Source: Labilithrix sp.
GTDB lineage: Bacteria > Myxococcota > Polyangia > Polyangiales > Polyangiaceae
Assembly: GCA_028287035.1 (NCBI GenBank)
Contig: JAQBQL010000237.1
Location: 32,545 to 96,544, forward strand
Reading direction: 5' to 3'
Length of the DNA stretch: 64,000 nucleotides
Part shown: one piece after another, positions 44,892 through 55,887 of the stretch
Numbering within the stretch: position 1 is the stretch's first letter
How the letters are laid out: every line of letters starts with the position of its first letter
Notes under the pieces: generated by a model
What the model was told of the DNA's origin: nothing
Databases searched by the model: none
Seen by the model: only the letters and a program-made list of their open reading frames with translations
Translations under genes and position numbers: made by a program

Positions 44892-46048
44892 GAGCCGATC
44901 TCCGGGCGGTTGAAGAGCCTGACGGGCGCGGTGACCCGCTCGTGCGGCGCGAGCTGCGCCTCCACGATGGCGAGGAGCTCGAGCGCGCGATGCCGACAGG
45001 TGTGCCGGCGGAGGATCGTGGCAAGGCCGTGCGCCGCGAGCTCCTCGCGAGCGTCCGCGTCGTCGCGCAGGAGCTGCATGTGCTTCTTCATCGCCGCCGG
45101 GTCGGCCGCGACGAGGTAATCGCGGCCCGGCGCGAAGAGCCCCTCGCGGTCCTCCCACGGCGCCGAGATCAGCGGGATTCCGCAGGCCAGGGCCTCGAAG
45201 ACGCGGATCGTGGGGATTCCCGGCAATGCCTGGGCGTAGGGCCGACGCGGGACGTGCACCGTCATGCGGTAGCGGGCGAAGAGCTCGGGCGCCCGGTGGT
45301 TGGCGAGCCAGCCGCGGAACTCGATGCCGTGCGCGGCCAGCGAGGCGAGCGCGTGCTCCGGATAGCGGACGCCGTGGACGACCGCGCGGAGACCGAGGGC
45401 GTGCGCCGGCTCCATGAGCATGTCGACGAGCTCGCGGGCGCGCTCGTCGTCGCCCCAGTTACCGACCCACACGAGGTCTCCGTCGTAGGGAGCGTCCGGC
45501 GAGGTGCGCCGCGGCCGGAACACGCGCGTGTCGGCGGCCTCGTGCCAGACGTGCACCTGCTGCGCCCAGCCCTTGCGCAGGTACTGCTGCTGGACCGCCG
45601 CGCCGAACGCGAGCACGCCGTCGTAGCCGCGGAGGTCATAGGCGGCCATCGCGTCGGGCTCGGTGACCGACCGGTGGTGGGTGTCGTGGAAGTAGAGCTG
45701 GTAGGGCTCGCGGGCGCGGAGCCGGTGCGCCCCGACGCGCGCCACGAGCTCGTGAGGGCTCCACTCGTGCACGAGCACGACGTCCGCGTGGTCGAGCGCC
45801 TCGTCGAGGTCGAGCGTCGCCGCCTCGTACTGGTGGACGACGAGCGACGGGTACGTCTCGCGCACCGCGTCGATCGCGGCGGGTCCGTGGTCCCGCAGGA
45901 GGTTCTCGAGGCTCCACGCGTCGCGGGGCTCGTACACGTCCACGGTGTGACCGAGCTGCTGGAGCTCGGTGACCACGCCGCGGAGGAAGTGCGCGTTGCC
46001 GTGGTTCCAGTCGGACAGGAGCGAATGACAGAAGAGCACTATGCGCAC
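44888..46048 (-). CDS. CgeB-like glycosyltransferase (gene 5)
   Basis: 386 residues from a GTG at 46048. Begins VRIVLFCHSLLSDWNHGNAH, with the donor-site region PTIRVFEALACGIPLIS and a late HTCRHRALELL. Fourth member of the family in this operon and the most divergent one. Overlaps the GT4 gene by 10 bases and the next CgeB-like gene by four. Confidence 0.85.
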   Translation of the reverse strand: MRIVLFCHSLLSDWNHGNAHFLRGVVTELQQLGHTVDVYEPRDAWSLENLLRDHGPAAIDAVRETYPSLVVHQYEAATLDLDEALDHADVVLVHEWSPHELVARVGAHRLRAREPYQLYFHDTHHRSVTEPDAMAAYDLRGYDGVLAFGAAVQQQYLRKGWAQQVHVWHEAADTRVFRPRRTSPDAPYDGDLVWVGNWGDDERARELVDMLMEPAHALGLRAVVHGVRYPEHALASLAAHGIEFRGWLANHRAPELFARYRMTVHVPRRPYAQALPGIPTIRVFEALACGIPLISAPWEDREGLFAPGRDYLVAADPAAMKKHMQLLRDDADAREELAAHGLATILRRHTCRHRALELLAIVEAQLAPHERVTAPVRLFNRPEIGS

Positions 46049-47124
46049 GGCGCGACCTCTCTCTCTCGGACCACGTTGCGGTAGATGTCGAGCGTCCGCA
46101 GGCCCATCGACCGGGCATCGAAACGTGCTGCTCGCTGCCGCGCACGCGCGCTCATGGCGGCGCGGTGGTCGGCGTCGGCCGCCAGCGTCTCGATGGCGCT
46201 CGCGAGCGCGTCGTCGTCGTCGGGCGGAACGAACACGGCGGCGTCGCCCCATACCTCGCGAAGGCTCGGGATGTCCCCGAGGACGAGCGCCGCGCCGCGC
46301 TGCGCGGCCTCCAGCGGGGTGAGGCCGAAGGGCTCGTACCGGGCGGGCAGGGCGAAGATCGCCGCGCGGTCCATCCAGGCGCCGAGCGCGGCCGGACCGA
46401 GCCACCCGAGGGGGAGCGCCGCGCGCGCGAGCGCCTCGCCCTCGCACGACCACCCGGCGACCGCGAGCGGCCACGACAGACGCGGCGCGACCCGCACGAG
46501 GGCCTCGATGTTCTTGGCCCGATCCCAGACCCGCCCGGCGGTGAGCACGAGCTGCTCCTTCGGGGCGGACGCCGCGGGCGCGGGAGCGATCCCGTTGGGG
46601 ACGACGTGGCCACGGCCGCCGAGCGCACCGTGATGGCGCTCGAGCGCCTGCAGCATGGCCGCGGAAGGCGCGATGACGGCGCTCGCGTGCGCGAGCCCCT
46701 CGGCGACTGCCGCCGCATATCCCGCATAGCGCGCGGGCGCCGGCTCGTGCAGGACCGCCTCCCACCAGGAGAGCACGCAGGAATGCGCGCCGACCACCAC
46801 GGGCGCGTCGAAGCCGGCGCTCGCGAGGGCGTACCCGTTGACGTGCACGAGGTCGGGCGCGCACGTGCGCTCGATCCCGCGCAGCCACGCGCAGGCGCGC
46901 GTCACGTCGGCCTCGGCATCATCCATCCACTCGAGCGCGTAGGTGCTCTCGTGCAGGACGAGCGAAGGGATCGCGTCGAGCGTCCTGCGCTGCTCCTCGC
47001 GGAGCGGATCGCCCATCGTCGCGAGATGCACGCGGACGCCTTCGCGCGCGAGCTCGCGCGCGAGACACGCGGCCTGCGTGAACACCCCACCGACGGTGTC
47101 GGTGGTCAGCAGCACACTACGCAC
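46039..47124 (-). CDS. GT4-family glycosyltransferase (gene 4)
   Basis: 361 residues from a GTG at 47124. Starts LLTTDTVGGVFTQAACLARE, a glycogen-synthase-like acceptor loop, and has the GT4 donor motif EPFGLTPLEAAQRGAALVL with ExxGxxxxEA spacing. A retaining glycosyltransferase using an NDP-sugar. Overlaps the radical SAM gene by 8 bases. Confidence 0.88.
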   Translation of the reverse strand: MRSVLLTTDTVGGVFTQAACLARELAREGVRVHLATMGDPLREEQRRTLDAIPSLVLHESTYALEWMDDAEADVTRACAWLRGIERTCAPDLVHVNGYALASAGFDAPVVVGAHSCVLSWWEAVLHEPAPARYAGYAAAVAEGLAHASAVIAPSAAMLQALERHHGALGGRGHVVPNGIAPAPAASAPKEQLVLTAGRVWDRAKNIEALVRVAPRLSWPLAVAGWSCEGEALARAALPLGWLGPAALGAWMDRAAIFALPARYEPFGLTPLEAAQRGAALVLGDIPSLREVWGDAAVFVPPDDDDALASAIETLAADADHRAAMSARARQRAARFDARSMGLRTLDIYRNVVREREVAPCA

Positions 47125-48448
47125 CGCTGGCCTCGAGCTCGGGGAGCGGCCGAGGCAGCCCCTCCTGGATGTCGCTGAACGCGGCGAACTCGGTCAGGTA
47201 GTGCTCGTGCGCCCGCTCCCACGCGCGGTCGTCGGCGACGCCGAAGCGCAGGACGTACTCGGGCGAGCCGGGATACGGGAAGAGCGGGACCGGCTCGTTC
47301 GACCAGACGCCGTTCGCCGAGAGGCGCGCGCGCCAGGCCGCGACGTCCTCGGGGCGATCGGTGGTCGCGTCGAGCAGGTTCGCCTGGACGAAGGGGACGT
47401 GCTGCTTGGCCACCACGAGGAGCCGCGTGAGCTGCTCCGTCGTGAGCTTGCAATGCTTGCCGAGCAGCGAGCGACCACGCTCGGTGACGCTCTCCATGCC
47501 CGCCTCGATCGACACGCAGCCGGCGCGACCGAGCAGCTCGAGCATCGCGTCGTTCCAGTTGTCGATGCGCATCTGCACGCCGAACTGGATGGGCCGCTCG
47601 ACGAGCGCGTTGAGCAGCTTCGCGTCGGGCAGGAAGATCTCGTCGATGAAGTAGACGTAGGTGACGCCCTGCGCGATGAGGCCGTCCAGCTCGGCGAGGA
47701 TCACCTCGAGCGGGCGCTTCCGGAAGCCGTTACGGAAGTTGTCCTTCGCGCAGAACGTGCAGCTGTACGGACAGCCGCGCGACGCCTCGAGCTCGGCGCC
47801 CGGGCCGGACGGCTCGCGGTCGAACCGGTGGTGATGGTGCGAGTGAGCGCGCACGACGCGATCGGGCCAGCGGAGCGCGGGGAGCGCGCGGAGATCGGTC
47901 GAGTGACGCGCGCCGCCCGGGCACGGCGCGCCGCGCTCGTGGGCGATGACGGAGGGGATGGCGCCGCGGTCGGCCGGCGGCGCGCTCGCGAGCGCGGCGA
48001 GCACGTCCTCGCACTCCCCGAGGATCGCGAAGTCGGCGTCGAGCTTCCGGAGCGTCACGCCGGGCGTCGTCGAGGCGTGCGGCCCGATGACGACCACCTG
48101 ACCGGCGACGTCGCGCAGCGCCTCGCGCGTCCGCATCGGGACCCGCAGCTCGGGCGGCGCGCACCGCCAGAAAAGGTAGCTCGGCGCCGTGGTGAGCGCG
48201 GTGAGGGCCGGCCCGAACTGGCGCAGCGCCTCGTGGACGGACGCGAGATCGTTTCCGCACGGGACCGCGTCGGACGCGCCGCTCGCCCACGCGAATCCGA
48301 GCTGGGCATCGACGAGGAGCACCTCGTGCCCTGCGGCCTCGAGCAGGGCCTTCGAGTAGCCGAGCTCGAGGGGCAGGTGGGGCTCGCGGCAGCCGAAGTA
48401 GATGCTGCCTTCGAACGACCACGGCGGATTCACGAGGGCGACCTTCAC
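47117..48448 (-). CDS. B12-binding-domain radical SAM protein (gene 3)
   Basis: 443 residues from a GTG at 48448. N-terminal half (about 1-170) is a cobalamin-binding-like domain (VALVNPPWSF, VVVIGPHASTTP). The radical SAM cluster motif is CPYSCTFC in EASRGCPYSCTFCAKDNF, followed by YFIDEIFLPD and IEAGMES. Such enzymes do C- or P-methylation or rearrangements. Unusual in a surface-glycan operon; a C-methylated or branched sugar is one explanation. Confidence 0.87.
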   Translation of the reverse strand: MKVALVNPPWSFEGSIYFGCREPHLPLELGYSKALLEAAGHEVLLVDAQLGFAWASGASDAVPCGNDLASVHEALRQFGPALTALTTAPSYLFWRCAPPELRVPMRTREALRDVAGQVVVIGPHASTTPGVTLRKLDADFAILGECEDVLAALASAPPADRGAIPSVIAHERGAPCPGGARHSTDLRALPALRWPDRVVRAHSHHHHRFDREPSGPGAELEASRGCPYSCTFCAKDNFRNGFRKRPLEVILAELDGLIAQGVTYVYFIDEIFLPDAKLLNALVERPIQFGVQMRIDNWNDAMLELLGRAGCVSIEAGMESVTERGRSLLGKHCKLTTEQLTRLLVVAKQHVPFVQANLLDATTDRPEDVAAWRARLSANGVWSNEPVPLFPYPGSPEYVLRFGVADDRAWERAHEHYLTEFAAFSDIQEGLPRPLPELEASGA

Positions 48449-49496
48449 GACGCGACCGCCGTTCGTGCGATCTCGGCCGGCGAGTTGCCGGGCTGAGCGC
48501 TGAGCCAGTCGAACAGGCGACCGAGGCCCGCCTCGACGCCCACCTTCGGCTGCCAGCCGGTGGCGCGCCGGAGCTTGTCGGTGTCCGAGACGTAGTACCG
48601 CTGATCGGCGACGCGCCAGGGCTGGTGCTCGAGCCGCGGCGCGCGGCGCCCGAGCTCCTCGATGCGGGCGATGAGCTCGACGAGGCTCGTCGTGTTGGCG
48701 GCGCCGCCGCCGACGTTGAACGCCTCGCCGGAGAGGGCGGTGATGTCGGAGCGCACGCGCTCGAACGCGTCGACGAGGTCCTCGACGAAGAGGATGTCGC
48801 GCACCTGCTTGCCGTCGCCGTACAGGGTGATCGGCTGGCCGCGCAGCGCGCGGATGAGGAAGTGGGCGACCCAGCCCTGATCCTCGGTCCCGAACTGACG
48901 CGGCCCGTAGATGCAGCTCATACGGAACACGACGGCGGGGATGCCGAACGTGTGCGCGTAGTCGAGCACGTACTGGTCGGCCGTCCCCTTGCTGCAGCCG
49001 TACGGGCTGTGGAAGGAGAGGGGACGCGCCTCGCTGATGCCGTTCTTGCGGAGCGCGTCCTCGACGGGCACCCAGCGGGTCGAGTCCTCGCGGAGCGCGA
49101 CGTCGGCGAGGCCGCCGTACACCTTGTTGGTCGACGTGTAGACGAGGCTCGGGGGCTTGCGCTCCCGCCGGATCGCCTCGAGCACGTTGAGCGTGCCGAG
49201 CGCGTTGACGTCGAAGTCGTCGCGCGGGGCATCGAGGCTCGTCGTCACCGCGACCTGCGCGGCGAAGTGATAGACGTGGTCCACGCCGGAGACGGCGCGC
49301 TTCACGGCGGCCTCGTCCCGGATGTCGCCCACGACGAGCTCCACCGCGGCGCCGTGCTGCGCCTCGAGCCACTGGACGTTGCGCTCCACGCCGGGTCGCG
49401 AGAGGTTGTCGAGCACGCGAACGCGCTCGCCCTTCTTCGCGAGAGTGTTCACGACGTTCGCGCCGACGAAGCCGGCGCCGCCGGTGACGAGGACCG

Positions 49497-49500
<4 letters not shown>
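48445..49500 (-). CDS. NAD-dependent epimerase, CDP-paratose 2-epimerase-like (gene 2)
   Basis: 351 residues. Extended SDR: VTGGAGFVGANVVNTL, Ser/Thr in LVYTSTNKVYGG (the TNKVYG of the paratose epimerase group), Tyr/Lys in SPYGCSKGTADQYV, and YGPRQFGTEDQGWVAHF. Such enzymes convert CDP-paratose to CDP-tyvelose or act on related NDP-sugars. Four-base overlaps at both ends. Confidence 0.85.
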
Positions 49501-50621
<1,121 letters not shown>

Positions 50622-50638
50622 GAGCAGGCGCCGCCCTT

Positions 50639-50654
50639 TGCACGGCCTGTGCCC
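50639..50654 (-). promoter_or_regulatory. Possible sigma-54 promoter of the glycan operon
   Basis: On the minus strand it reads GGGCACAGGCCGTGCA, with GG and GC ten bases apart as in -24/-12 elements; 9 of the 12 defined positions fit TGGCACGNNNNTTGCW. It ends 17 bases before the ATG at 50621, so the leader would be very short, which weakens the call. GCAC/GTGC also forms a small palindrome. Confidence 0.3.
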
Positions 50655-50822
50655 GCTACCCGCGGCGCGTCGATCGTTCGAAGGTACTTACGTTGGCCCC
50701 GGAATGGGCTCACCTGGGTTGTGGCGAGTTTGCAAATCCAGGGGCGCGCGGGCGACACGGCGGGTTGCCAGCACTCGTGAATGTGCGGCCACGTCCGTTG
50801 TTTCCCGGGCACATGCGCGGCG

Positions 50823-51221
50823 TCATGCGATCTCCAGACGGAACCTCGCCCGACGCTTCTTGCCCGCGGAGAGGACGTCGTGAAGCGCCTCGAGATCCCG
50901 GACGACGCCGTCGAGCGCGCCCTGGAAGCCGGCGATCGTCCCGGGCTCGGCGAGCGCCGCGAGGAGCGCCTCGACGCACCGGATCCCGTCGGTCGGGGAG
51001 AACCACGCCGTCCACGGGCCGATCGCGTCGTGCAGATCTTCGGGGAAGCCGTCGAAGTCGGGCGGCGGCTCGCGGTCGTCCGCGAAGCTGCTCAGCAGCG
51101 GGACGCCACGCTCCTCGCAGAGCGCGTCGAGCAAGGCCGCATGATGGAAAAGCGGCGCGCCGTCACCGGCGAAGACCACGCCGAGCTTCGGCTCGAAGGC
51201 GGGGTAGAACGCGGCGGTCAT
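50823..51221 (-). CDS. Hypothetical protein
   Basis: 132 residues from the ATG at 51221 (a TTG at 51287 would extend it but lacks support). I do not recognise the family. Mixed alpha/beta composition, acidic in the middle (FADDREPPPDFDGFPEDLHD), with DGVVRDLEALHDVLSAGKKR at the end. Codon use matches neighbours, so likely a real gene. Divergent from the small membrane protein at 51245. Confidence 0.65.
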   Translation of the reverse strand: MTAAFYPAFEPKLGVVFAGDGAPLFHHAALLDALCEERGVPLLSSFADDREPPPDFDGFPEDLHDAIGPWTAWFSPTDGIRCVEALLAALAEPGTIAGFQGALDGVVRDLEALHDVLSAGKKRRARFRLEIA

Positions 51222-51244
51222 CAGCGTGCTCGCGATAGCATAGG

Positions 51245-51472
51245 ATGCGACGGGTGACGGACCCCGGAGCCGAGCGATCGTTTGCAACGCCCGCCAGCGG
51301 TGCGCTCTTCGCGGCGCTCGCGGCGGCGGTCGTCGCGTCGGCGCTCATGTCCGTTGCGGTCTTCTCGAGCGCGTCGGAGTCGACGTCGGTGGTCGTCGTC
51401 CGAACGGTCGCTGCAAAAGACGCGGGGACGGCCCGAGCACCCGATGCCGACGTCCGGCGCGGTCCGCGGTAG
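51245..51472 (+). CDS. Small predicted single-pass membrane protein
   Basis: 75 residues. One hydrophobic helix (about 19-42, ALFAALAAAVVASALMSVAV) preceded by a short basic/polar N terminus, so probably an inner-membrane protein or uncleaved signal anchor. The C-terminal part is short and basic. No family recognised and no clear ribosome-binding site; could also be spurious. Confidence 0.45.
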   Translation: MRRVTDPGAERSFATPASGALFAALAAAVVASALMSVAVFSSASESTSVVVVRTVAAKDAGTARAPDADVRRGPR

Positions 51473-51490
51473 CCAGCGAGCGAGCCGGGA

Positions 51491-51727
51491 TCAGGCGTAG
51501 TGCTTCGTGCTGCCCGCGGCGCCGAGACGTGAGATCGGCGCCTCGTCGTGCTCCACCGTGTGAGCTTCTTCTTTGGTGCACGGCCCGACGTGGCGCATGC
51601 GATTGCAGCCGGGATACGAGCAACGCGCCGCGGCCGCCGTGAGGATGCGCTCGAGGAAGCTGTAGCCCTGCTCCGGACGACGGTGGAAGAGGGCGTTCGT
51701 GATGCGCGAGGTCTCGATCATGGCCAT
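51491..51727 (-). CDS. Small cysteine-containing hypothetical protein
   Basis: 78 residues from the ATG at 51727, chosen because AAGGAGA lies 9 bases upstream. Contains a compact Cys cluster, RCSYPGCNRMRHVGPC, which could hold a zinc ion as a small knuckle together with nearby His residues. Family not recognised. Confidence 0.6.
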   Translation of the reverse strand: MAMIETSRITNALFHRRPEQGYSFLERILTAAAARCSYPGCNRMRHVGPCTKEEAHTVEHDEAPISRLGAAGSTKHYA

Positions 51728-52034
51728 GGCCGGCAGTCTCCTTGGAAACGTCGACTGCAAACCGGGGGCCGACCCTGCGAGTGCGGCCGCGGTGCACTCC
51801 GCGGCCCGCACGAACGACCGGCCACGCGCTCGCTCCGACGCTGAAGAACCGGCAAATCGCGGGCGTTTTCGGCCTTCATGAGCGTCGAGTGCGTCGCCAG
51901 CACGAGCGGGGCATGGGACCACAAAGAGAGCCCGCGGGGCGCTTTGTAGCGCCGCGCTCACGCGCGAGCACCCCGACAGAATGCGTGCTCGAGGCCGCGA
52001 AACCTCTGGCACATCGGCTGCACCGCGGGGCGCC
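51728..52034. other. Gene-free stretch upstream of the UXS-like gene
   Basis: No frame with convincing coding character. It holds the divergent promoter regions for the small Cys protein (minus) and the UXS-like gene (plus). The only distinct signal found is a sigma-54-like element at 52007-52022. A small GC-rich inverted repeat, GCGGCCGC-like, lies near 51783-51806; no terminator seen. Confidence 0.55.
52007..52022 (+). promoter_or_regulatory. Possible sigma-54 promoter
   Basis: TGGCACATCGGCTGCA fits TGGCACGNNNNTTGCW at 10 of 12 defined positions with correct GG-N10-GC spacing. It ends 12 bases before the ATG at 52035, so transcription would begin about at the start codon. A sigma-54 activator gene lies 1.5 kb downstream. 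Confidence 0.35.
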
Positions 52035-52979
52035 ATGAAGCGCGTGCTGGTGACGGGCGGTGCAGGCGTCGTGGGGTCCGGTCTCGTCGACCGTCTCCTC
52101 GCGGCCGGCGACGAGGTGATCGCCATCGACGATCTCTCCTGCGGCTCGTACGCGAACCTCGCGCACCTGAAGAAGCATTCTCGCTTCGTGTTCGTGGAGC
52201 ACGACGTCACCACCCCCTTCAGTGCCCAGGTCGACCGCGTCTTTCACCTCGCGGTGCCGTCCACGCGCGCCGCATGTGAGCCCGACGCGGTCCAGGCGGC
52301 GCTGACCTGCGTTCTCGGGACGCGGCACGCCCTCGAGGTCGCCGCGCAGCAGGGCGCGCGGCTCGTGCTCGGAACGTCGACCGAGCGCTGGGGCGAAGGC
52401 GTCCGCTGCGCGGAGCGTCTCGCCGCGGACTGCGCGAGCTCCCGCGGCGTCGACGCGCGCATCGTCCGCTTGCCCTCGTCGTTCGGCCCGCGCATGCCCA
52501 TGCATGGTGACCACATCGTCCCGACGCTCATCAGGCAGGCCGCGGCGGGGGAGAGGCTCGCGCCGCACGTCCGTCTCGATCGTCGCATCCGACTCGCGTA
52601 CGTCGACGACCTCGTCGAGACCCTCATGAGGACGATGGCCGCCGAGCAGCGCACGCCCGCCGTCGTGGCGGGCTCGTCCGAGATCGCCGTGCGCGAGCTC
52701 GCGCGCCTCGTCGCGGAGTGCGTGGGCCGCACCGAGGTCGATCTGGCGGAGGACGTGGACGCGGGGCCGGCGTCGATGCCGATGTCGACGCGTCTCACCG
52801 CGGCCGACGCGCTTCCCGCCTCCCTCGCGCTCGGCTACGAGCCGGAGGTCGATCTGGCGGAAGGGCTGCGCAGGACGGTGGCGGCGTTCGCAGCACGCGT
52901 CCAGCGTAGCGACCGTCCGAGCGGTGTGTTCGCGCGGCGCCCGGCGGCCGTGGCCGCGGTCCGGCGCGCGGCCGGCTGA
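52035..52979 (+). CDS. UXS-like SDR protein lacking the catalytic Tyr-Lys pair (probable pseudoenzyme)
   Basis: 314 residues. The cofactor motif is kept (VTGGAGVVGSGLVDRLL) and the order of segments follows the UDP-glucuronate decarboxylase at 41660-42655 (IAIDDLSCGSYANLAHL; VEHDVTTPF). The active-site region is shortened by about 25 residues, and [10 protein letters not shown] becomes RWGEGVRCAE, so Tyr is replaced by Trp and Lys by Val. It may bind NAD or a nucleotide sugar without catalysis, or be decaying. The frame is intact and the C-terminal half is well kept, so it is not an obvious pseudogene. Confidence 0.82.
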   Translation: MKRVLVTGGAGVVGSGLVDRLLAAGDEVIAIDDLSCGSYANLAHLKKHSRFVFVEHDVTTPFSAQVDRVFHLAVPSTRAACEPDAVQAALTCVLGTRHALEVAAQQGARLVLGTSTERWGEGVRCAERLAADCASSRGVDARIVRLPSSFGPRMPMHGDHIVPTLIRQAAAGERLAPHVRLDRRIRLAYVDDLVETLMRTMAAEQRTPAVVAGSSEIAVRELARLVAECVGRTEVDLAEDVDAGPASMPMSTRLTAADALPASLALGYEPEVDLAEGLRRTVAAFAARVQRSDRPSGVFARRPAAVAAVRRAAG

Positions 52980-53036
52980 GGAGCCGAGGCGGAAATCGGT
53001 TCTGCTCGCGCTGGCGCGAGCGAAGAGGATCGTTAG

Positions 53037-53246
53037 ATGAAGAGCATGGCGCCGCGGAAAGCCGTCAGCGTGCTCCGTCCCACGTCACTCGCGATGCGGG
53101 TCGCGCTCGAGGTCGTCGCCGAGCTGGAGGCCGAGCGCCAGGCAGCCGAACGAGCGGGCGGCGCGCGCCGGCGCACGAAGCCGGGGCCGGAGTCAGGTCG
53201 TCCTGCACCGGCGCAGCCCGGAAGCGGGCCGCGTACGAAGATCTAG
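53037..53246 (+). CDS. Small basic hypothetical protein
   Basis: 69 residues. AGAGG lies 8 bases upstream of the ATG. Predicted helix in the middle (ALEVVAELEAERQAAERAGG) and a basic, Pro-rich tail. No family recognised. Overlaps the convergent small frame at 53243 by 4 bases. Confidence 0.45.
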   Translation: MKSMAPRKAVSVLRPTSLAMRVALEVVAELEAERQAAERAGGARRRTKPGPESGRPAPAQPGSGPRTKI

Positions 53247-53446
53247 GACGCTTGCGTACCGTCGCCTGCGCCGTCGTCGGGCAACGCGCAAGGCGGGGCG
53301 CTCGGGATCCGGCGGAGGGTCCACGCCTGCTTTGCCTCGTCGTAGAAGGACTCGAACTGGGAGTCCGCGGGAAGCTCGTCCGCGTCGTGCGCCGCGGCGT
53401 TGCTGAGGGTCGGCATCGCCGCGCCAAGGAGCACGTTCCACGCCAC
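53243..53446 (-). CDS. Small acidic hypothetical protein
   Basis: 67 residues from a GTG at 53446, or shorter from the ATG in GAAMPTL. The codons end mostly in G or C and the sequence (SQFESFYDEAKQAWTLRRIP) looks like a normal protein rather than a high-GC artefact. No family recognised; start uncertain. Confidence 0.4.
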   Translation of the reverse strand: MAWNVLLGAAMPTLSNAAAHDADELPADSQFESFYDEAKQAWTLRRIPSAPPCALPDDGAGDGTQAS

Positions 53447-53487
53447 TCCGAACGTGCGGGAATCATGCGCCGCGCCGCGCGCGCCGT

Positions 53488-53523
53488 GTCCCGTCCGGAA
53501 CGATCTGTTGTTCCGAACGGGAC
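53488..53523. repeat. Inverted repeat with 14-base arms upstream of the sigma-54 activator gene
   Basis: Left arm GTCCCGTCCGGAAC (53488-53501), spacer of 8 bases, right arm GTTCCGAACGGGAC (53510-53523); 13 of 14 bases pair. No T-run follows, so an operator (possibly autoregulatory) is more likely than a terminator. It ends 42 bases before the ATG at 53566. Confidence 0.75.
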
Positions 53524-53536
53524 AGCCGGGACAGCC
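53519..53536 (+). repeat. Tandem 9-base repeat
   Basis: GGGACAGCC occurs twice in succession, overlapping the right arm of the adjacent inverted repeat. Could be part of the same operator. Confidence 0.6.
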
Positions 53537-53565
53537 GCGCGCTCGTGGTAGGCTCAGCGCCTCTG

Positions 53566-54987
<1,422 letters not shown>

Positions 54988-55002
54988 GCGCTCCCGCTCG
55001 GA

Positions 55003-55863
55003 TCACTTCCCGGTGCCGGCGTGCCAGTGGGCGAGAATCCGGTCGATGGGCAGCGCGTGATCGTAGAGCGCCACCTCGTCGATGCCGCCCTGGAAGAAGG
55101 CAGTCTGCTGGGTCGACTGGGAGCCGACGACGATCGAATACCCATTATCAGGGATCTCGAGCGGCGAGGAGACGGTGCCGCTCGGGATCCCGTCGACCCA
55201 TATCTGCATGCGCCCGCCGTCGTACGTGGCGACGACGTGGCTGGCGGCGCCAGGCCGGGGCAGCGCTCCCGTGACACGCGACGCCGGACGGCTCACCGCC
55301 CAGCGTTCCATGGCCATCCCGGTTCCCGGGTCGACGAAGATCGAGACCCCGGAGCGGTCCCCGCCGGTGTCATCCCGGCCGAGTAGCCAGCGGAGCGGCC
55401 CGCCCGCTGCAGCATCGACGGCAATCCACGCCTCCACGGAGTAGGGCAACGTGCCCGTGAAGAGCCGAGCCACGTAGGGCAGCACGATGCGGCCGGTGCC
55501 CTCGAGACGCACCGACGGATCGGGGTCGCCCGCCAGGAGCGATGGCCGCCCGAGCACCACCGACGTACCCATGAAGATGGCGTCGCCCGCCGGACGTTGG
55601 TCGTGGGCGGCGGGAAGGGCGTCATCGCCCAGCCGCAGGTAGACGACGGGGTGGTCGCGGCCGACCTCGTCCGCGTACGACACGCGCGCCGCCGCGTCGC
55701 CCTCGGCGTCCGCCGAAGCGTCCCTGACCGTCACCGCCGCGTCGAGGGCCGCGTCGGTCTCGCCCGCCGGAGGGCCCGCGAGCCCATCGAGGTCGGTGAG
55801 CAGCGTGCACGCGGCTGCGCTGCACGCGACCACGCAGGAGAAGAGCGCCGCGCGAGGACCCAC
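55003..55863 (-). CDS. LamG/concanavalin-like lipoprotein
   Basis: 286 residues from a GTG. Lipoprotein signal with SCVVACSAAAC; the mature part continues TLLTDLDGLAG, an opening I associate with myxobacterial lipoproteins. After an acidic linker comes a LamG-like jelly-roll domain (about 70-285) with VEAWIAVDAA, HVVATYDGGRMQIWVDG and GGIDEVALYDHALP, as in many surface-exposed sugar- or protein-binding proteins. No enzyme motif. Confidence 0.8.
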   Translation of the reverse strand: MGPRAALFSCVVACSAAACTLLTDLDGLAGPPAGETDAALDAAVTVRDASADAEGDAAARVSYADEVGRDHPVVYLRLGDDALPAAHDQRPAGDAIFMGTSVVLGRPSLLAGDPDPSVRLEGTGRIVLPYVARLFTGTLPYSVEAWIAVDAAAGGPLRWLLGRDDTGGDRSGVSIFVDPGTGMAMERWAVSRPASRVTGALPRPGAASHVVATYDGGRMQIWVDGIPSGTVSSPLEIPDNGYSIVVGSQSTQQTAFFQGGIDEVALYDHALPIDRILAHWHAGTGK

Positions 55864-55887
55864 CTCCCCAGCGTACCGCGCCCCCGC

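Noticed and set aside
51222..51287. TTG start for the hypothetical gene at 50823
   Set aside because: No ribosome-binding site, and it would overlap the divergent gene at 51245; ATG at 51221 is preferred.
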